In this document: positions 24,202 through 34,145 of the stretch, piece by piece
Layout: every line of letters starts with the position of its first letter
Position numbering within the stretch: the first letter of the stretch is position 1
Source: Mariniphaga sp041684965
GTDB lineage: Bacteria; Bacteroidota; Bacteroidia; Bacteroidales; Prolixibacteraceae
DNA: 64,000 nucleotides
Direction of reading: 5' to 3'
Assembly (NCBI GenBank): GCA_041684965.1
Contig: JAWLGR010000011.1
Coordinates: 62,001 to 126,000, forward strand
Notes under the pieces: model-generated
The model's database searches: none
The model's input: only the letters and a program-made list of their open reading frames with translations
Told to the model about the DNA's origin: nothing
Position numbers and translations under genes: made by a program

Positions 24202-25494
24202 TCAGGAGCTTTTCAGAAGTTTGTTGCCAATTGTACAGTACAAACATTTTCTTTTTTCACAATGCCTGTTTTTTAGCTGAAGCAACGCCTGGGTTTCAAA
24301 AGCTGAACGTGCTATAACTCCCAAAGTTTCCCACTTTCTTACAATGGTGTTGTTTTCTGGTGGAAGATTTTCAAGAAAATCAAGCGCCCGGTTCTTCAGG
24401 TGGTGCTGGTTTTGTTTCTCTCCATAAACAAACAGGAAAGGGATAATAACGTTTATTATTAAAGAATCCATTGAGTTTTCTCCCAATTCTTTTTGAAGTG
24501 CATTCGGAGCCGGGCGGTTAAAACGGTAATGCGAATCCCAGTAATCGGATGCTTTAACAGCAAATAGTTTTTTTAATTCATTCAGATTGTTGCACTCCAG
24601 AATTTTTGAAAACAAACCATGTGAACGGTATATAAGCCTGGCAAACTGGGATATCCGAATAGTAGGAAAATTTGCCGGATGCATACGCATAAATTTCCAG
24701 AGGTGCGCCTCTATCATACCCAGTGAATATTTCTTTGAGAAGTAGTCGTATTCTTTACGAAGATTCATATAATATTCGTCACCGAAAAGTTCTTCGTGCA
24801 GCAGACCAGAAGCACCAAATAAAAGAGCCTCCAGTTGGAAGAGATTGTTTTTATGTTTTGAAAGAAGCTGAACAGGCACTGTTTTAGCCAGTAATTCAAA
24901 TGGTGAAGCATTTACTTTAAATCCGAACATGCGTGCCAGAAACTGGTAAAAGGTTTCATTCCAGTTGTATTGATTTTTTTCAAGGCGGAATTCTATTTCA
25001 CCGGTTTTATCTTCCAGCCGCTCAACCATAAGGCGGTTAAATCTCAGCTTTAACACGATCGGGTCAACTTTATAAAAATCTTCCTGACAGGCTATCCAGG
25101 TTTTTGCGTCTAATAGTTTTTGGTAATTTTGAGTTAGCTGTTCCGGCCAGTTCAGTTCCACCGTTGAAATTTCCGTTTTATTTTCCCTGAATATTTGAAC
25201 GTCCGCATTTTCAACTGCATGCAAGATAACATTCCTGTATGCTTTGTCGGTGGTGTGATTGTGTTTGTGCCAATCGGAAGCTTTTTTATGGATTTCAATA
25301 TTGCCTGCCCAAACTGTGTCGCCAATACAAATTTTTGCATTGAAAAAGTCAGGACCGGAATTGCTGTTTCTCTGTCCGGTATTTAATATCTTCAACGTTT
25401 CCCCTTTTATAGTTTTCAGGTTTTCAGAGAAGAACAACCTGTGTTCCCATACAAAATGCAGGAATTCTTCAGAAACTGCTTTTGGGTTAGCCAT
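24202..25494 (-). CDS. DUF2851 family protein
   Basis: A 430-residue soluble protein of a family common in Bacteroidota. The opening EEFLHFVWEHRLF, the segment NSNSGPDFFNAKI with the following GNIEIHKKASDWHKHNH, and the C-terminal cysteine cluster CEKRKCLYC are typical. The HKKASDWHxHxH region hints at a metal or nuclease-like centre, but no activity has been settled for the family, so this is inference. It stands alone between a convergent antiporter gene and a gap of about 145 bp to the TrmH-type gene. Confidence 0.85.
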   Translation of the reverse strand: MANPKAVSEEFLHFVWEHRLFFSENLKTIKGETLKILNTGQRNSNSGPDFFNAKICIGDTVWAGNIEIHKKASDWHKHNHTTDKAYRNVILHAVENADVQIFRENKTEISTVELNWPEQLTQNYQKLLDAKTWIACQEDFYKVDPIVLKLRFNRLMVERLEDKTGEIEFRLEKNQYNWNETFYQFLARMFGFKVNASPFELLAKTVPVQLLSKHKNNLFQLEALLFGASGLLHEELFGDEYYMNLRKEYDYFSKKYSLGMIEAHLWKFMRMHPANFPTIRISQFARLIYRSHGLFSKILECNNLNELKKLFAVKASDYWDSHYRFNRPAPNALQKELGENSMDSLIINVIIPFLFVYGEKQNQHHLKNRALDFLENLPPENNTIVRKWETLGVIARSAFETQALLQLKNRHCEKRKCLYCTIGNKLLKSS

Positions 25495-25639
25495 TATTAT
25501 TTATGCTTAAGTTCAGGAATAAAAATAAGAATTATTTATTTTTTTTACCCTGTGTACAGTGATAAATATAAAATACTGTCTGATAAACGCGAATTTGTAT
25601 GAGGAAAAGGAATTCAGTGAAAAATGAAACAAAGTTTAG

Positions 25640-26170
25640 TCATTTATGAAGTTTCTGAAATACATCCCAAAGCACTATGCCGGCGCTAACAGATACATTG
25701 AAGGAGTGCTTGGTGCCATATTGGGGGATTTCGATTGCTCCATGGCATATATCAATAACTTTTTGCTGCACACCTTTTACTTCATTTCCAAATACAAAAG
25801 CCAGTTTTCCATTTTGAGCAGGTTGAAAGTCGGGAAGAGAAATACTGTTGTCCACCTGCTCAACAGCATAAACCATGTACCCTCTTTGCTTAAGAAGGAT
25901 CACTGCGTCTTTAGTGCTTTTTAGATACTTCCAGGAAACCGAGTTTTCAGCATCAAGTGCTGTTTTGTGAATTTCCTTATTAGGAGGGGTCGCAGTAATT
26001 CCGCACAGAAAAATTTCCTCCAGCAGTAATGCATCGGAGGTCCGGAAGATAGAACCGGTATTGTGGCAGCTTCTGATATTGTCAAGAACTACGACTATGG
26101 GTATTTTAACTACCTTTTCGTATTCTTCGGGCGACAAACGTTTTAACTCATTAATTTTAAGTTTTCGCAT
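25640..26170 (-). CDS. TrmH/SpoU-family RNA methyltransferase
   Basis: A 176-residue SPOUT methyltransferase that probably 2'-O-methylates tRNA or rRNA. The three SpoU motifs are present: motif 1 LDNIRSCHNTGSIFRTSDA near 29-48, motif 2 FVFGNEVKGV near 128-137 and motif 3 IPQYGTKHSFNVSVSAGIVLW near 149-169. It lacks the N-terminal substrate-binding domain of rRNA-type enzymes, so a tRNA target is more likely. It lies 42 bp behind the arginine deiminase gene on the same strand. Confidence 0.92.
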   Translation of the reverse strand: MRKLKINELKRLSPEEYEKVVKIPIVVVLDNIRSCHNTGSIFRTSDALLLEEIFLCGITATPPNKEIHKTALDAENSVSWKYLKSTKDAVILLKQRGYMVYAVEQVDNSISLPDFQPAQNGKLAFVFGNEVKGVQQKVIDICHGAIEIPQYGTKHSFNVSVSAGIVLWDVFQKLHK

Positions 26171-26212
26171 AAGTATGAATTCTCTTTTTACGGGGAGGGA
26201 GAAAAATATCTG

Positions 26213-27472
26213 TTACCAATCAACTTCAGCTCTTTTTACAGGCAAGGTCATACAACGGGCACCACCACCGCCACGGGCAAGTTCTGAACCTGGAATTGTA
26301 ATTACACATCTTGAATAATCGTTCACATCAATTTTATCATAAATGACATCTGTAGCTTTTATTATTTCAAACCCATTTTTATTCAATTCCTCCAAAGTGT
26401 GAGAATTTCTTTCATATCCGATTATTTTCCCAGGTTCGAAGGCCAAAAAATTGGCACCACTATGCCATTGCTCCCGCTCTTGTATCCAGGGGTCTTTCCG
26501 GCCTCCGCAGGAAATGGGTTTCAGGTTGATACCAAGATTCTTCAATGCCTGCAGAATGTTTGGCTGCTCTGAAATTTTAACTTTCCCATTGTCGATTTGG
26601 ATATAAATAGTTTTATAGCGGCTCATACTGTACACAACCGGGTCATAGACCATGCATGAATCCATGTCAAGGCATGTGAAAACCATATCAAGGTGAATAA
26701 AAGATTCAGGTTTTGACGGCAATTCCTGCACGATAACATGATAATTGCCGTTTTTCTTATTTTTCAGGACTTCCAGAATAAAATCGATCCCTTGCGTACT
26801 GGTTCTCATGCCTGCACCAATTACAAACACATTATCACGGATCACCAGAAAATCACCTCCCTCCAGCGTAGCTTTCGCATCTGCCGGATATCCCTGCAAT
26901 GGTTTGATTGGATTAAATGTGGTAGTTTCCAGAACTGGATAAAAATTAAAAATGGCTTCAATAATCATTGATTCTCTTTCCCTCACCCGGTTAGCCATCC
27001 GTCCTATCAGCATGTTCCCGTTCATTCCCATTGCTGCATCGCGGGTAAAAAACAGGTTGTGTAATGGTCGCAGCAAGAACTTTTCAGGATTAAGATAATT
27101 TGTCAGGTTGTTTCGTTTTGCTAAAATACCTTCAATTAAAAGGACGGAAAGTTCTTCTGAGCTGCGCTCCAATAAAGAATCAAACAATCCGGATACCACT
27201 TCATGACTGCAAATTTCCTGTAAGAGTCTTGTTCTTGCAATGGGATTTTCAAGGATTTCCTTTAGCATTTGTTTTACCTCAAAAACCTTGGAAACTTTCT
27301 TCAAAACACCTGACAAGAGGGCATATTCATCCGCAGCAATTGAAAGGTTTAATATATCACTGTAGAGTGCACGTTCAGCATTTTCGGGTGTCATATTTTC
27401 TACTTCTGAACCCGGTGTATGAATAATCACCCCTTCCAGCTTTCCAAATTCTGAGTTGATAAATGATTTCAT
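26213..27472 (-). CDS. arcA: Arginine deiminase
   Basis: Hydrolyses arginine to citrulline and ammonia. The 419 residues fit the family. The catalytic cysteine is C407 in GGGGARCMTLP close to the C-terminus. The catalytic histidine is in SFIHLDMVFT, and substrate-binding LFFTRDAA and LEGGDF segments are present. The enzyme normally feeds the ornithine carbamoyltransferase/carbamate kinase pathway for ATP, but neither gene nor an arginine/ornithine exchanger is nearby, so the pathway is either dispersed or not used this way. An exact -7 box precedes it. Confidence 0.95.
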   Translation of the reverse strand: MKSFINSEFGKLEGVIIHTPGSEVENMTPENAERALYSDILNLSIAADEYALLSGVLKKVSKVFEVKQMLKEILENPIARTRLLQEICSHEVVSGLFDSLLERSSEELSVLLIEGILAKRNNLTNYLNPEKFLLRPLHNLFFTRDAAMGMNGNMLIGRMANRVRERESMIIEAIFNFYPVLETTTFNPIKPLQGYPADAKATLEGGDFLVIRDNVFVIGAGMRTSTQGIDFILEVLKNKKNGNYHVIVQELPSKPESFIHLDMVFTCLDMDSCMVYDPVVYSMSRYKTIYIQIDNGKVKISEQPNILQALKNLGINLKPISCGGRKDPWIQEREQWHSGANFLAFEPGKIIGYERNSHTLEELNKNGFEIIKATDVIYDKIDVNDYSRCVITIPGSELARGGGGARCMTLPVKRAEVDW

Positions 27473-27500
27473 TTAACAAGTAAAAGTTGTATAAATGGCA

Positions 27501-27508
27501 CAAAGATA
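27501..27508 (-). promoter_or_regulatory. -7 promoter element upstream of arginine deiminase
   Basis: On the minus strand the bases read TATCTTTG, an exact TAnnTTTG match, 28 bp before the arcA start. Transcription would begin around 27495 with a leader of about 22 bases. Confidence 0.5.
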
Positions 27509-27678
27509 TAAACTTTGTATTTGAATAATTGAAAAGAAAAATCTTCGTTTATTTATTGTACACCAATTGGTGCAGAAGACATTAATAATTTGATTCTTTG
27601 CACAATTTTTGAAGACATTAGTTAAATGAATAAAGATCTTGTAAAAGAAAAAATATTTAAACTGAAATTGCTACATAA

Positions 27679-28272
27679 ATGATATTACAGTTTCGATTTG
27701 TTTTAATCGTCCTATTTGTTGTATTGCTTCTGAATAAATCCCAGGCACAGAGATTGAGTGATTCGGTCATGATGGGAATAATACAGAATGGCGATACAAT
27801 TATTCATAAAAATTTAATTGAAATCACTGTTTTCCCAGAAAGGGAATTTAAAAATGCACGACAGGAAAGACGATACGGCCGGTTTGTTGATAAAGTTAAA
27901 AAGGTATACCCTTATGCACGGCTGGCTGGTGAAATGCTTGATGAATATGAACCAAAATACCTGGAACTGGAAACCGACAAGGAAAGGCGTAAATTAATGA
28001 AAGACCTGGAGCAGCAACTGCTTGATGAATATAAAGATGATATGAAGAAGATGACCCTTTCTGAAGGCCGGATTTTGCTTAAATTAATTGACCGGGAAAC
28101 CAGCCGGACATCCTTTGCATTAATTAAAGATTTCAGAGGAGGTGTATCGGCTACATTCTGGCAAGGTATAGCCCGTTTGTTTGGAAGCAATTTAAAGTCG
28201 GAATATGAACCACAAGGGGAAGATCGAATGCTGGAAGAAGTTGTCAGATTGATTGAAGTGGGTTACCTTTAA
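27679..28272 (+). CDS. Exported DUF4294 protein
   Basis: A 197-residue protein with an N-terminal signal peptide (hydrophobic core VLIVLFVVLLL, cut probably after SQAQ). The rest matches the DUF4294 pattern: a beta-rich start (NGDTIIHKNLIEITVFPEREFKN), then helical Arg/Glu/Lys-rich segments with VYPYARLAGEMLDEYE and GRILLKLIDRETSRTSF. Function unknown; it should be periplasmic. It runs into the 2',3'-cyclic phosphodiesterase gene, whose ATG is seven bases after its stop. Confidence 0.82.
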   Translation: MILQFRFVLIVLFVVLLLNKSQAQRLSDSVMMGIIQNGDTIIHKNLIEITVFPEREFKNARQERRYGRFVDKVKKVYPYARLAGEMLDEYEPKYLELETDKERRKLMKDLEQQLLDEYKDDMKKMTLSEGRILLKLIDRETSRTSFALIKDFRGGVSATFWQGIARLFGSNLKSEYEPQGEDRMLEEVVRLIEVGYL

Positions 28273-28279
28273 TAATATT

Positions 28280-28843
28280 ATGCGCACATTTATTTCCATT
28301 AAATGGAATCCTGAACCTTCATTCTTTCCTTTACTCACTGAGATAAGTAAGGAGCTGGCAAATGAATCCATAAAATGGGTAGACGAAAGAAAAATCCATC
28401 TGACTTTAAAATTTTTAGGAGAAACATCGAATTCAGAGGCAGAAGAGGTAAAAAAAATATTGACAGATGTTGCTCCCCGGAGTCTGCCGGTTAATTTTCA
28501 GCCTACAGGCTTAGGATATTTTAAGAGCAGGGGAATGCCCAGGGTTTTGTTCTTAAACATCCATCATGATGTATCTTTGCAGCTAATGGCTGCAGAGCTG
28601 GATGAAAAGTTATATACAATTGGTTTTGAAAAAGAAACCCGTCCATTTAATCCGCACCTTACTCTTGCACGTATAAAATTCCTGAAAAATAAAAAACACT
28701 TCTACCAGGTAATAGAGAAATACCAGGATATTTCTTTTCAATTGGTTGCTGTCAAGCAAATCATTTTTTACCAAAGTTATTTGAATCCTGAAGGGCCGGT
28801 TTATAAAGAACTGGCTAATTATCCCTTAGCGGATACCCCGTAA
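28280..28843 (+). CDS. thpR: RNA 2',3'-cyclic phosphodiesterase (ThpR/LigT)
   Basis: A 187-residue 2H phosphoesterase that opens 2',3'-cyclic phosphates on RNA ends, and in some assays ligates tRNA halves. The two catalytic HxTx motifs are HLTLKFLGET near 45-54 and HLTLARIKF near 126-134. The ATG at 28280 gives the family N-terminus MRTFISIKW; the frame also opens at an upstream TTG inside the preceding gene. Cotranscribed with the DUF4294 gene. Confidence 0.93.
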   Translation: MRTFISIKWNPEPSFFPLLTEISKELANESIKWVDERKIHLTLKFLGETSNSEAEEVKKILTDVAPRSLPVNFQPTGLGYFKSRGMPRVLFLNIHHDVSLQLMAAELDEKLYTIGFEKETRPFNPHLTLARIKFLKNKKHFYQVIEKYQDISFQLVAVKQIIFYQSYLNPEGPVYKELANYPLADTP

Positions 28844-29085
28844 ACAGAACCGCCCCAATATAGATATGTAAGATAATATGAAAACTCTTTTCATTTAAGC
28901 TACTTTAAAAGCTTATTGCTGTTTTATCCTTCTTAACGACATTTATATCTGCTCAACAATTTAGGTTTATTGTTGTTCCTTTAAGTACAGCAGAGGGACA
29001 CCTGTTGGATTTTTTTCTTATGATATTTAAATTGAATTTTTTGATTTTTTTTCATAAAAAATAATCTGATAAAACAAACAAACAC

Positions 29086-32000
29086 ATGAATGCCAAATTA
29101 CTTTTAATAATCTTTCCAATATTATATTATGGCATTGAAAAAAAATGCAATGCTCAAGATATATGGGGAATGACAAAATACGGAGGAGAGTACAATAAAG
29201 GTGTTATTTTTAACCTGAATGAAGATTCCTCCAGCCTGGATGTGGTTTACTCATTTGAGGATATTGGAGTGCCCGAAGGAAAAATGACAGAGTTCACTGA
29301 AGGTGTTTTTTATGGAATGACTGCCACAGGTTGGAAACCAGGCTATGGGATAATATACCGGTTTGATTCATCGACCGGAGGTTTAACAAAGATCATGGAT
29401 TTTAACGGGACTGCAACTGGTAAAGATGGCGCAGGCAGCATGGTGCATGCATCAAATGGAAAATTCTATGGCATGACAGTTTCGGGTGGTAATTATGATA
29501 AGGGAGTGCTCTTTGAATTTGATCCTTCCACTGAAACCTTTATTAAAAAAATGGACTTTGATGGAAGTGAAAAAGGCAGCGAGCCATTAGGCAGTCTCAT
29601 GGAGGGTTCTGACGGTAAACTGTATGGAATGACTTCAATGGGAGGTAAATACGATGCAGGCATTCTTTTCTCCTATGATTATGCTTCAGGTTCTTTTGCA
29701 AAGTTGTTTGATTTTAACGGGGAAGATTTAGGCTCAAATCCTATGGGCAGTCTTATTGAAGCTTCCAATGGTATGCTTTACGGTATGACCAGATGGGGAG
29801 GGGCAAATGATCATGGAATAATTTTCCAGTTTAATCTTACCGACCACCAGTTAAATGCTGTATTTGAATTTAAAGGAGCGGAGTCCGGCCGTAATCCCCA
29901 TGGCAGCCTCACTGAGGCATCGAATGGGAAACTTTATGGAATAACTCCCTTCGGAGGAACTTTCAATATGGGAGTGCTGTTTGAATTTGATATTTCCTCC
30001 AATACATTCATAAACAAATACGATTTTCCGGAAGATTTTTATATCCAGTCTTATGGAAGTCTTGAAAAAGCCCCCAACGGTAGACTGTATGGAATTATTC
30101 ATAATGCAAGAGACTTTCCTGCCTTATTATTCGATTTTAATCCTGAACAGGGATCTGTCCAGGTAATGGGCATTGTACCCTATAATCTTAGAGACTATTA
30201 TGGAAGCATGGAATCTTTGACATTGGCTTCTGATGGTAAGATGTTCTTTTGGGGGAGAGATGAATTTTATATTGATAAGGAGGTTTTCCTTTTTGAGTTT
30301 GATTATAAATCGAACAGAATAACAGATTATTATGAAAACTTAAACAGCCCGGAGGGAAGTCATCCAACCGGTGAGTTGGTGCAGACAAGAAATGGCAGTT
30401 TTTATGCATTAGCGAGCAGGGGAGGAGAATTTGGAAATGGATTAATTTTCGAATTTAATTTAACTTCAAATACCTACAAAAAAATTATAGATTTCGATGG
30501 GCTGAATAAAGGCGCTACTCCAACTGGAAGTCTTGTGTATGCAGATAATGAAAGATTTTATGGTATGACAAGAGCAGGAGGAGCTGAGGGCAAAGGAGTG
30601 TTATATGAATTTGATCCAGTTGAGGGAACTTTTGCAAAATTAATTGATTTTGATGGCAAGGGAAAGGGTGGAAACCCAAACGGCAAGCTGGTCCAGGCAT
30701 TGAATGGCAAGCTATATGGAATGACTACTACTGGAGGGGATTATGATTATGGTGTACTGTTTGAATTTGATCCCCACGCTGGCACATTTAAGAAATTAGT
30801 TGATCTTACCGGAACAGAAAAAGGATATGAGCCCAGAAATTCATTGATTCAGGCTTCAAATGGAATGCTTTACGGAGTGACAAAATTTGGTGGTGCCTCA
30901 AACAGGGGGATGTTATTTGAATTTAATATTGAAACAGACGATTTTAAGAATCTGCTTGATTTTAGCAACAGGCCTGTAGCAATAATGCAGGCTACCAATA
31001 ATAAGCTATATATTTCGGGATATATGTCTGTAATTGAATATGATCCGGAAAATAATAGTTCCCGGAATCTGAAAATTTCTTCTACTGCAGGCTTTTTAGG
31101 AGAATTATTTGAAGTTGCTGATGATGTTCTTTGGGGTATGGATTTTGGTGAAATAGCCTATCAATCTGGAATTGAGGACAGGGGAAGAATTTTTGAAATT
31201 AATATGAGAACAAATGATTTTTTGGGTAAAATTGAATTCATTGGACCCAATGGGAGGCATCCGGAGAATTCCGGCCTGATTAGATTTCTGAAGGATGAAG
31301 GACCAATAGCCAAATGTAGTAATACGGTTTTGTACCTTGATGAAAACGGACAGGCAGTCCTGCAGCCTGGAGATATCGACAGTGGGAGTTCAGGTAATGG
31401 AATAGAACTTACTGTTAGCAAAAGTGAATTTAACTGTGGGGATATTGGCGAGAATAACATTACCCTTACGGTAACTGATACAGCAGGAAATTCGGCAATG
31501 TGTGTTGCCGCAGTTTCCGTTACCGACACTATTTCTCCATTAGTGAATAGTAAAGACTTAAAAATTTACCTGAATGCTTCAGGAACTGTGGAAATAGTTG
31601 CTTCAGATATAGACGATGCCTCCTCTGATGCTTGTGGAATTGAGTCCATGGTTTTGGATATTGCTTCCTTTACCTGCGAAAACATAGGAAAAAATACAGT
31701 TGAACTTACTGTTACTGACAATAACGGAAATGTGTCTTCCAGTAGATCAACTGTAGAGGTTGTTGATAGTCTGGCACCAGAAATTGCTTGTGTATCTGCC
31801 GTATCGCGTTATATAAACCCGAATGAAAATGCTTATCGGATTAAGGATGCTGAATGGGATGCAGAAGCAACAGATAACTGTCAACCAGCAACTCTGATGT
31901 ATACTATCAATGGAAACGGGATTGAAAGCGGTAAATCGTTGGCAGGCATTGAATTGGAAGCCGGAACGTATGAAATCAGCTGGATCGCTCACGATGGCAG

Positions 32001-32607
32001 TGGCAACAGGTCAACCTGTAATTCGGTCATTGCAATAATGAAACGTCCTACTGCTTTAATAATCCATGGAAATGATATTGATAAGGAAAAGGGGGTGATT
32101 CATCTTGAGGCGGTATTGCAGGACGATCTCCTTTCTATGGGAATTGAAGGAAAATCTCTTACTTTTGAACTCGATGAATATTCCAAAACTGCCCTGACCG
32201 ATGGTACTGGAAAGGCATCAGTTGCTTTGCCAATAAAAGCTGGTGCATCAGGTGCCATGTCTGTTTCAGTATTATTTGATGAAGATGCTACTTACTGGGG
32301 CAGTACTTCAGAGTCTGAAATTATAACTGGAACGGGTATTAATGTAGCAGCGAAAGTAAATGTTTTTCCGAATCCATTTTTCGAAAGATTATATATCGAA
32401 TTTATTTCAACCGAATCAGCTGATGCCCGGATTGATATAATTGATCCGTCAGGACGTACGGTAAAAACCATTTTTAATCAACAGGTAGAGTCAGGGATGC
32501 ATTATAAAGCAGAATTTAATCCCTGGGCGGGAGCAGACAGTTATTATCTTTACCGGATGAAAATAGGCAGAAGTGAATACAATGGAAAAGTAATTTATAA
32601 CAAATGA
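29086..32607 (+). CDS. Large secreted GloVer-repeat protein with HYR-like domains and T9SS sorting domain
   Basis: A 1173-residue secreted protein. A signal peptide (cut near CNAQ, about residue 24) is followed by about 14 imperfect repeats of some 50-60 residues up to about 735. Each has a core like LYGMTxxGGxxDxGVLFEFD and a linker such as GSLxxASNGK. Such GloVer-type repeats probably build a beta-propeller. Two HYR-like Ig domains follow (about 745-905; AGNSAMCVAAVSV, NNGNVSSSRSTVEV), then a further beta-domain. A type A sorting domain ends the chain (about 1095-1173, VFPNPFFERLYIEF to the end). T9SS would export it and may anchor it. Function unknown. Confidence 0.88.
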   Translation: MNAKLLLIIFPILYYGIEKKCNAQDIWGMTKYGGEYNKGVIFNLNEDSSSLDVVYSFEDIGVPEGKMTEFTEGVFYGMTATGWKPGYGIIYRFDSSTGGLTKIMDFNGTATGKDGAGSMVHASNGKFYGMTVSGGNYDKGVLFEFDPSTETFIKKMDFDGSEKGSEPLGSLMEGSDGKLYGMTSMGGKYDAGILFSYDYASGSFAKLFDFNGEDLGSNPMGSLIEASNGMLYGMTRWGGANDHGIIFQFNLTDHQLNAVFEFKGAESGRNPHGSLTEASNGKLYGITPFGGTFNMGVLFEFDISSNTFINKYDFPEDFYIQSYGSLEKAPNGRLYGIIHNARDFPALLFDFNPEQGSVQVMGIVPYNLRDYYGSMESLTLASDGKMFFWGRDEFYIDKEVFLFEFDYKSNRITDYYENLNSPEGSHPTGELVQTRNGSFYALASRGGEFGNGLIFEFNLTSNTYKKIIDFDGLNKGATPTGSLVYADNERFYGMTRAGGAEGKGVLYEFDPVEGTFAKLIDFDGKGKGGNPNGKLVQALNGKLYGMTTTGGDYDYGVLFEFDPHAGTFKKLVDLTGTEKGYEPRNSLIQASNGMLYGVTKFGGASNRGMLFEFNIETDDFKNLLDFSNRPVAIMQATNNKLYISGYMSVIEYDPENNSSRNLKISSTAGFLGELFEVADDVLWGMDFGEIAYQSGIEDRGRIFEINMRTNDFLGKIEFIGPNGRHPENSGLIRFLKDEGPIAKCSNTVLYLDENGQAVLQPGDIDSGSSGNGIELTVSKSEFNCGDIGENNITLTVTDTAGNSAMCVAAVSVTDTISPLVNSKDLKIYLNASGTVEIVASDIDDASSDACGIESMVLDIASFTCENIGKNTVELTVTDNNGNVSSSRSTVEVVDSLAPEIACVSAVSRYINPNENAYRIKDAEWDAEATDNCQPATLMYTINGNGIESGKSLAGIELEAGTYEISWIAHDGSGNRSTCNSVIAIMKRPTALIIHGNDIDKEKGVIHLEAVLQDDLLSMGIEGKSLTFELDEYSKTALTDGTGKASVALPIKAGASGAMSVSVLFDEDATYWGSTSESEIITGTGINVAAKVNVFPNPFFERLYIEFISTESADARIDIIDPSGRTVKTIFNQQVESGMHYKAEFNPWAGADSYYLYRMKIGRSEYNGKVIYNK

Positions 32608-32623
32608 GAAGACAGCCTAATTG

Positions 32624-34039
32624 TTATTTCCCATTTGCCTTGAAACTTACCATAATTGTATAAATAATGATTTTTAAATCAACATAGAGTGAAATGTTTT
32701 TCAGGTACATCATATCGTACGGGAGCCGTTCCAGCATTTCATCGATGTTTGATGCATACCCATATTTTACCTGCCCCCAGGATGTTATACCAGGCCTAAG
32801 TTTATGCAGGTGAGTATAATGAGGTGCTTTGTTGATTATCTGGTCAATAAAATAACGGCGCTCGGGGCGGGGGCCAACCAGTGACATGTCTCCTTTAATT
32901 ACATTATAGAACTGCGGGATTTCATCGAGATGGGTTTTTCTTAAAAAGCGCCCTATCTTTGTAATCCGAGCATCATTTTCGCACGATAAGGCCGGCGTAC
33001 CATTCTCGGCACCCTGTACCATGCTGCGGAGTTTATAAATGTGAAACGGCTTTCCAAACCGGCCTATCCGTTCCTGCTTGTATATTACCGGCCCTTTTGA
33101 TGAACGCTTTATCATAACAGCCAGAATAGTAAAAACCGGCAGGAATATGATTATTGCAAACAACGACAATATCACATCGAGCAACCGCTTCATATTCGCC
33201 TGCCAGGTGGGCATGAGTCCATTTGAAATTTTTATCAGGGGGCTTCCGTAAATGCCTGTAGTTTTGACAGTCCCTGAAAGGAAATCGTATAAATCGGGAA
33301 TCCCCCATATAGTTACCTGTTGGTTCTCAAGCACAGTTAGTATTGCATTCAGTTTGTCCTGTTCCCGTGTTTCAACAGCAATAATAACTTCCTCGATATT
33401 GTTTTTTTGGATAATGTCGTTTAAATTACTCAGCTTTCCTAATTGTGGAAGGTATTTCCTCAAAATTCTGTCATCATTGTTTTCTACTCCTATATAACCA
33501 GCAAAAAGGTTTCCTGCTGGCCGTTTCTGGTTTGTCATCTCCCAGAACAGTTTTTCTGCTTTTTCATTGCTGCCTATAAGCAGGGTGTTAAAACCTATTT
33601 TGCGATGGTGGATACGGTGGATAGTCCGGGTAGTTATTATCAGGCGGAAAAGGTAAGTCAATCCAAAATGCAACCCGAAAAGCGTAAAAAACAACTGGTA
33701 ATAGTTTTTATAGCTTTCAACGTAATCGTCCAGAATTAGTGCAAAAAACAGAACAATCACTCCGGCCAGCGAAGTAAAAAAAGTTTGTCCCAGTTCAATT
33801 AGCCTTGACCGCCGGTAAATGTTATCGTAAAATCCCATAATATAATAAAACAGAATCCAGAGAACCGGAATCAGTAATAAACCAAGATAATACCGTGAAG
33901 TAAATTCGATTGGTATATCAATTCCAAATCGCTGTGGTTCGATAACAGCTTTGCGGTAAATGAAAAAAACGGTCCAGCTAAGGGCTGCAGCCAAAAAATC
34001 AAAAACCAGGTACTTTACAACTTGCCATCTTCTATCCAT
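32624..34039 (-). CDS. Exopolysaccharide polyprenyl glycosylphosphotransferase (WcaJ/CpsE-like)
   Basis: A 471-residue inner-membrane enzyme that transfers a sugar-1-phosphate to undecaprenyl phosphate, the first step of a surface polysaccharide unit. It has about four N-terminal helices, a Rossmann-like CoA-binding-type domain (about 145-260), a fifth hydrophobic segment near 285-307 and the C-terminal catalytic domain. Conserved motifs are YKQERIGRFGKPFHIYKLRSM, RKTHLDEIPQFYNVIKGDMS and LVGPRPER. It converges with the GloVer gene 16 bp away. No other capsule genes surround it except the Gfo/Idh-like gene upstream. Confidence 0.94.
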   Translation of the reverse strand: MDRRWQVVKYLVFDFLAAALSWTVFFIYRKAVIEPQRFGIDIPIEFTSRYYLGLLLIPVLWILFYYIMGFYDNIYRRSRLIELGQTFFTSLAGVIVLFFALILDDYVESYKNYYQLFFTLFGLHFGLTYLFRLIITTRTIHRIHHRKIGFNTLLIGSNEKAEKLFWEMTNQKRPAGNLFAGYIGVENNDDRILRKYLPQLGKLSNLNDIIQKNNIEEVIIAVETREQDKLNAILTVLENQQVTIWGIPDLYDFLSGTVKTTGIYGSPLIKISNGLMPTWQANMKRLLDVILSLFAIIIFLPVFTILAVMIKRSSKGPVIYKQERIGRFGKPFHIYKLRSMVQGAENGTPALSCENDARITKIGRFLRKTHLDEIPQFYNVIKGDMSLVGPRPERRYFIDQIINKAPHYTHLHKLRPGITSWGQVKYGYASNIDEMLERLPYDMMYLKNISLYVDLKIIIYTIMVSFKANGK

Positions 34040-34145
34040 TCCTTACCTGTTAAATTTTGTCTGGGTTCCTCTATTAAATACAATTGTGTTTAATTTATTG
34101 CTAACGGCGATTTCTGAAATAAATTGCAATAAAAGTTAATTTTTT

